NCBI GenBank assembly: GCA_007922305.1
Contig: ML677326.1
Location: forward strand, 57,847,446-57,911,445
Origin: Dermatemys mawii
Lineage: Eukaryota > Chordata > Testudines > Dermatemydidae
Length of the DNA stretch: 64,000 nucleotides
Reading direction: 5' to 3'
Part shown: piece after piece, positions 58,401-64,000 of the stretch
How positions within the stretch are numbered: the stretch's first letter is position 1
How the letters are laid out: the number at the start of each line of letters is the position of its first letter
Position numbers and translations under genes: made by a program
Notes under the pieces: generated by a model
What the model was told of the DNA's origin: nothing
Databases searched by the model: none
The model's input: only the letters and a program-made list of their open reading frames with translations

Positions 58401-61400
58401 ATGTTGAACAGCTAAGCTGTTCAGGATCCTCAGCTCTCAACTGGATGAAGATTCTTTGTATGTGGCCCATAAAAACGTGCCCAATACACACAATGCCTAA
58501 AGGTTTGCTATGAGACACTGTCATGACCCTAATATTTGGTTTTTTTTCAGGAGCAATAAATACACAATCCTTGGATTAGGAGAAACTGCTCTAGTCTCAA
58601 TTTCTCACAGCGGAATCTATTAGGATAGTTGCTTTTTAGCTGAGTGGCCGTTTAGAGAAGCAGGAACCTTCAGGGCTATTTATGGCTGAAGACTCAGTGT
58701 TGCTTTGACGGAAGGAAACGAGCTGGAGTGTGCATGAATTACTTTGGTAATGAAAGCTGTGTATTGCTGTGTGTTTCCTTGGATATGAAAAGGTGACCCC
58801 TCTTATTATAAATATAGGGGAATGTTTTATATTAAAGCAACTGGTTTATTGTTCTTAATGACTAAATATTGGGAAGAACCTTATTCTTAATTGTGAGGGT
58901 TCTCTCTCTCTCTCTCTCTCTCTCTCTAAATTAGCTATTATTGCCTAAACAAATCCTGCAGGAACCCCAAAAAAATGGTTATAGACAGACTTCCCTGGTG
59001 CTCAAGTGAACGGCAGCAGGAATCAACTGTATAAAATTACTTCCACTCTCAACTGGAGAAATGCATAACCCAGTTTTGTTAGCTTCAGGAGCCCTGTCTG
59101 AAATCTCAGAAGTTTAGGCAGAAACTTTCTAGCAAACAAACTTTTGCCTTGAGTGGAGAGACGCTGACTACAGAGGGGGCATGCATCAGACTATCAGGCA
59201 GCAATTGCCAGTATTCTGCCTGTTTTTCATAGCTCCATTGTTTAGGAGTTGCCTGGATCAAGTGTAACCTACTGTAACTGACAAAGAAACACTAAGTTTT
59301 AGGTAAGACAATATGCTTATGCTTTTATTTTTAACCCCTCTTCTCTGCTTGCGATGGTTTTTTATGGCTGAATAAAACACATTCTTTTGAACAAGTTAGT
59401 TTCTGTAATTGCATTTACCTGCTGAACACAGCTCCCAGAGACTATTCTGTAGAAAGGGCTAAATCTAGCTGGAGGTAATAGTTAGGAAATGAATTGTTGT
59501 TGTCTGCTGGTCCAGTCAAGAGAATCATGAGGTCTTGTTCTGAAAACTGCAGAGCACATGGGATGTGCTCAGAGATACTGGTCATGGGTACAGCTCACCC
59601 CTGACCTCTGGCACCTGTATACTAGATTTAAATTGGATGTTAAGCAGTATGGGGATATAAAACCCAACGTCCTTAATGGTGGTTTGTTGGAGGTGGATGG
59701 TGAGGTAGGTTGGCAGTGGGACAACACTTGTGTAATGCTTAGAAGTTCTCTCCGACAGATACTGAATCTCCAAAGGCATCCAAGCTTCACTCCCACAAAA
59801 ATTTCCTACTGCTCTGAAGTTAGCACTCTGTATTTTTGATTCTTCTACAACCACTCTGTACATGTGTAGTTTTTGTCTTGTCTTTTTTTAACTCTTTCAT
59901 GGGGAACATGCAAAGTGGCTCCCTCCTCCCACCCAATCTTTCAGCACAATACGGGACTGAACTTCTAAATTGTGGTAGTTACGAGCACCTATAGCTAGAC
60001 TTCATCTTCAGTTGTATGTCTCGGCATCTGTCAAAATTTGGCCCTACGTATCTAAAACTGGACATGCAACCTGAACCTCACACTGTTGGTGGTTGCAGTA
60101 ACGTTTTTAGCCAACATCTTAGTTAATAACAAAGAAAATAAATAACTAATTGAAACGGCTACAAAAAAATGCACAACTCTGCTCTCCTGATGTTACCAAA
60201 GTTCAGCTAGCAACCAAATCCATAAAGTCCAATTGATTGGATAAGTACTGCCTTAAACATTTTTTCTGTGCATAAGAAGAGTAATATGGATTAACTGTTC
60301 CAATGGGGTTTAGAATTTATTGGCAATTTTAGATTTTTATCTTGAGTATGTAATGTTGTGATCAAGAATATGTTCAGTCACCAAAGTGTGGCTTGTGGAA
60401 AGGAGTATCAAAATTATTAGTTTCTTCTTAAGTGTCAAATAAAAAAAAATACATGCCAAATGTCTTTTGTATGTGTTGAGACATTTCTAGAGTATTATAA
60501 TGTAGAGTTTAACCTCTGACATCTTAAAGGTACTGAATGATTCATAACTAATGTTCTTTCTTTGTTAAAGAAGAAAATAGATTTAAATTAGAATCTAGCT
60601 AACACTGCCCACAACATTATGAAATATAAATTTATAAAATTATGTTTTGTAAATTTAGTGTCTCCTTACCCCTCAGGCCCTGAGGCTGCTCCTGTGATGT
60701 GGAAAACGTAAGGGAATTTTTGCCGTGACTTTTGAATAAGTATTGAGCATGTTTAAACTTCTTAAACAATGATTTGTAAAAAACTTTTTACCTTATGCGT
60801 ACTCTTTTAAACACTTACTTACTGCCAAACATAAGTCTTCTAAAAATATGCAAGTATGAGACAGTGAGGGAGTTGCCTACAAGGAGACTTGGAGCAGGCT
60901 TTCGAAATGAGCCAACCAGAAATATGAGATGTGGGGAGTGAACCTCAAATAACAGTTCTTTGGGACGAACTGACTCTTTAAGAAGTCTTCATGGGAAGAC
61001 TGAGCAGTGCAGCAGCAAGCTGAACCCCAGAGCAGGTCATCACCTACGGACTCTGAAGGAACTGTTTTGCTCAACCCAGACTCTGAGGTAAGAGCCATGC
61101 CCCAGGACAGATTTTTGGGACTCTTGAGTTTTACTTCAGATTTTTTGTCTGAATAAGCCTAGACCCTAGTAAGGGAGGTGACTGGGTTGCAAGAGAATGA
61201 AGTCTCTGTAAAAGAAGCCTAGAAGAGGGAGAATAAAGAGCAGGGCAATGCAGAGGCAACTCTGGCCATGAGGAACGGCCAACTTGTTTACAATACGCTT
61301 CTTTCTGAGAAGGAAAAAGTGTTTATTCTGTCTTGGACTACTTCAGGAAGGTGTAGTCTTTTAAACTTTCATCTGAAAACAGAGAAAAATAACTTGCATA

Positions 61401-61948
61401 TGAATTTTGGCAATTTCACATTTAGGACTGAATTTTGTTTGCTTTTGTCAGTAAGGGGTTGGGTTTTCTAGTGTTCACTTACAGCCATAAAAGTGTCTTA
61501 ATTTCTTTTGCCAGAGTAGTGCACTGATGACAATTAGATTCATAGTTGAATTGCACAACAAATCTAAATGATGTAAATGTTTATGAACTTTCAGTTTAGA
61601 AAAAATGAAAATAAATGTGAAACCAAAAAGAGCTATATTTTCAGAATTGACAACTGGTCTCTCAGTTGCTTAATTTAGGTGCTTTTCAGCCAGGCAGCTT
61701 GCTCATTAGACCAAGAGCTTAGGCAGGAGCAGTCAAGCAAGGGGAAGAAACGAAAGACATTGTGATTTACTCTTTTATGCTTGGCATCTGTCAAGAGAAA
61801 TGCGTGATTGAAAAATTTACTTTTCATATTGCTGAGTTGTAACATTAAAAAAACCTCTTAATGATGTGGGATCAGGGAACGTTAATTAAGTGGAAAACTT
61901 AATATCAGGACTAAATAAATTCCTTTTTGAAACCACGGTCTGTAAAAC

Positions 61949-62212
61949 TCTAGAGAAGTGGTTCTCACTTTTGTACTGTTAACTGCTTTCACACACAAGC
62001 CTGTGAGTGCTACACCCTCCCCCTTATAAATTAATAACACTTTTTTTAAAAAAAAAACACTTAGCATAAATATATATTTATGCTATTATAAATGCTAGAG
62101 GTGAAGTGGGGCTTGGGATGGAGGCTGACAGCTCACGACCCCCCCCACGTGTAATAACATTGTGACCACTTGAGATGTCGTGACCCCCAGTTTTAGAACC
62201 TCTGTTCTAGAG
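61949..62212. mobile_element. hAT-type MITE (AGTGGTTCTCA ends)
   Basis: The left end AAGTGGTTCTCACTTTTG and right end CAGTTTTAGAACCTCTG are degraded inverted termini. Flanks CTCTAGAG and TTCTAGAG match 7 of 8, fitting the hAT target preference for TCTAGA. The interior has no transposase. Confidence 0.65.
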
Positions 62213-62639
62213 CACTGGATAGACTATGAAGCAAAGATTCATTGAATTTAAGTAAAGTAAAAAATAAAGCGAGTTTTCAACTTTAATGTGACTATTTCCA
62301 TCACTGTCTGCAAGACCTATTTCATGTCATGTTCTGCACTGGTCCTGCTGAAGTCTGTAGGAATCTTTTCATTGACATCAGTGGGAACTGGATGAGAATG
62401 TTGGTAATTTTAGTCTATCTGTGAAAACCTGCATTTGAACAGAAATATAGTTTGATTTTTTTTTCGTGAATATTTTTGTCTGCATTGTGGAAAGGAAGGA
62501 AAGCAAACCAGACTTAAAAAACAAAATTACTCTTCTCCCCTCCACCTCCGCTATGGATTCCATAGGGAATATTTAATGGTCTCTTTTTTTTATCACATAG
62601 AAGTTTTTAATCTGTGGTTAGTCTTTTTCATTAATCTCT

Positions 62640-63025
62640 AGTGCTGGTTGAGATTTCTTTTTTGGTCAAAAAAAAAAAAGTGGTTTGTGCAAAATAAAAC
62701 TTTTTGCTAAAGAAAATGTTAGATTTTGGTAACTTATTTTATTTTCCCATTGGGGAAGTTGAAACAATGTTTTATGGATCAGGCTGACCTGAATCTGAAC
62801 ACTTTATTTTTTCTAATTGAATTGAAATGTGTTGTAACAACCTAGTTCACTGTTAATTTACATATACTGGACCAATGTCTTGCCTCATGGGAGTTGTAGT
62901 TAGGAAGCCCAGCCCATAGGAGCCAGACTGGACTTAATCTCCCATGGTGCACTGTGGGCTTGCCTTTGGCTGAGCCCAGCCCCAGAGAACATCATGACAG
63001 ATGTAATACAGCTATTCAGTAAAAA
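62640..63025. repeat. Diverged fold-back repeat, relative of 32200-33290
   Basis: Blocks such as TCAGGCTGACCTGAATCTGA and CTCCCATGGTGCACTGTGGG parallel CAGGTTGACCTGAAATGAAA and CTCCCATGATGCACTGTGAT in the 32.2-33.3 kb region, in similar mixtures. Confidence 0.45.
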
Positions 63026-63029
63026 TTCA

Positions 63030-63355
63030 CAAACAAAATTTAAAAATAGTTTTTCACACAGCATACAAACTGTGGAATTCACTGCTGTAGGATCCATTTG
63101 AGACCAAATATTTAGCATGATTCAAAAAAATTATCCAAATATTCAGAGTATCCACAGTGAGCACTTAATAAAAGATTAAAAACCAAGTTCAATCCTGAAA
63201 CAGGTAATTTAATGACTGAGGATTAGAGAGAGACTTAATGTTGAGGGTCTACTAGTGGATTTCTTGCACATTCCTCAAAGCACCTGGTACTGACTGCTAT
63301 TGAATTCAGGGTCCTGGATTAAATGAACCACCCAGTATGTGAATTGGTATGTTTC
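63030..63355 (+). mobile_element. Old CR1 3' fragment
   Basis: TTTTTCACACAGCATACAAA, TGTGGAATTCACTGCTGTAG and the end region AAGCACCTGGTACTGACTGC match the CR1 ORF2 tail/3' UTR, with many substitutions. Confidence 0.7.
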
Positions 63356-63815
63356 CTAATTTTGGTACTGATAAAGTATCAGGATGTAGTGCAAACACTT
63401 TGATTTGAGCAGTATTGTGTAGATAGTGGGGTTTTTTTTCAGTCCCTTAGGTTGAAGACTCACAGTGAAAGATAGTTTAACTTCTGACATTACACTCTCA
63501 ACCAATAATGTCCAAACTTTATTTGCCCTAAATATGCTGAACATTCAGTCACATTTGGCTGAGGTTTTGTTAGCTCATCAGGTCATCTCAGCAGATTTTA
63601 AGTACTAGCAGCCACATTTAAATTGAAATGAGAGCACTTTCCCCCCTTAAGTTTAGCCCAGTGTAATGTTTTTTAAATAATGCTGTCAAACAAAATTCCA
63701 CATCATACTGTAGAAATTCTTAGCAGTTTTTAGTTTTATCTAATTGTAAACAATTTTGACAGCTTTGGTGACCCTTACAAAAAAGAAGGGGAATGGCAGA
63801 ACAATGAGATGTACG

Positions 63816-64000
63816 CAGAGGTGAAAGTAAGCCGGTATGGTGTACTGGCAAGAGCCGGTGGGCCGTACCGGATCGGCTTCTTCAGGAGACAAATTTAAAG
63901 GGCCTGGGGCTCTCAGCAGCAGCTGGAGCCCCAGGCCCTTTAAATGGCAATTAGAGCCCCACTGCTTAAACTCTGGGCTAGGCAGCCAAGACCCCCGGGG
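63816..64000. mobile_element. hAT-like MITE, cut by the window end
   Basis: It starts CAGAGGTGAAAGTAAGCCGG after GATGTACG. It contains a perfect 19-bp hairpin: 63894-63912 pairs with 63926-63944 around a 13-nt loop, starting TTTAAAGGGCCTGGGGCTC. The right terminus lies outside the window. Confidence 0.55.

Larger units (their letters stand above)
49550..64000 (+). other. SPOCK3: SPOCK3 intron following the first coding exon
   Basis: From the donor GTAAGT to the window end no second SPOCK3 exon (which should begin with an acidic EVEDDY-like stretch) is evident, consistent with the large 5' introns of this gene. Simple repeats occur: (CA)n at 49869-49887, (GT)n at 56287-56308 and (TC)n at 58901-58927. 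The segments 50000-53460, 55440-61940 and 62213-62640 show no bounded repeat or exon that I can defend. Confidence 0.75.

Overview
The window looks like vertebrate, most probably turtle, nuclear DNA. It is AT-rich and very gene-poor. It is packed with repeat families I associate with turtles (shared in part with crocodilians and birds): CR1 LINEs, hAT-type non-autonomous elements ending in TAGGGCCCTA or CAGTGGTTCTCA, Penelope-like retroelement (PLE) pieces, and roughly 0.8-kb solo LTRs. There are no bacterial gene arrays. Nearly every ORF of 60 codons or more is a chance reading frame or lies in a repeat. The species call rests on remembered repeat families, because no database could be consulted.

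The only cellular gene I can support is SPOCK3 (testican-3), on the + strand. A CpG-rich promoter block lies at about 48.9-49.7 kb. The first coding exon is 49373-49549 (59 codons) and ends at a consensus splice donor. Everything from 49550 to the window end reads as its first coding-phase intron. Positions 1-48.8 kb are upstream intergenic DNA built from layered transposon insertions.

Layout. 0-3 kb: anonymous, with a perfect 21-bp hairpin. 3.0-6.0 kb: a decayed hAT-like transposase pseudogene (- strand) split by a PLE insertion whose ends are inverted copies of one terminal repeat. 6.5-7.5 kb: a 930-bp hAT-like element with target duplication. 9.8-10.6 kb: a solo LTR with 5-bp duplication. 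11.2-12.3 kb: CR1 interrupted by a hAT fragment, then an LTR-like repeat. 13-33 kb: mostly anonymous, with a tRNA-Arg relic, an LTR fragment, a Tigger-like MITE, a hAT MITE and a CR1 3' end. 32-42 kb: CR1 inside an older repeat, and two hAT MITEs. 43.1-48.3 kb: a dense nest holding a PLE-terminal-repeat hairpin, two CR1 copies, a solo LTR with phased CCAAT boxes, and another CR1 split by an insertion. 48.9-64 kb: the SPOCK3 5' end and intron.

The most interesting signal is in the PLE-related repeats. Two independent insertions (3660-5262 and 43177-43401) both carry a terminal repeat in sense and an inverted copy at the other end. Both are flanked by target duplications, and both inverted copies stop at the same nucleotide of the repeat. 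This points to a defined fold-back structure of the mobile unit.
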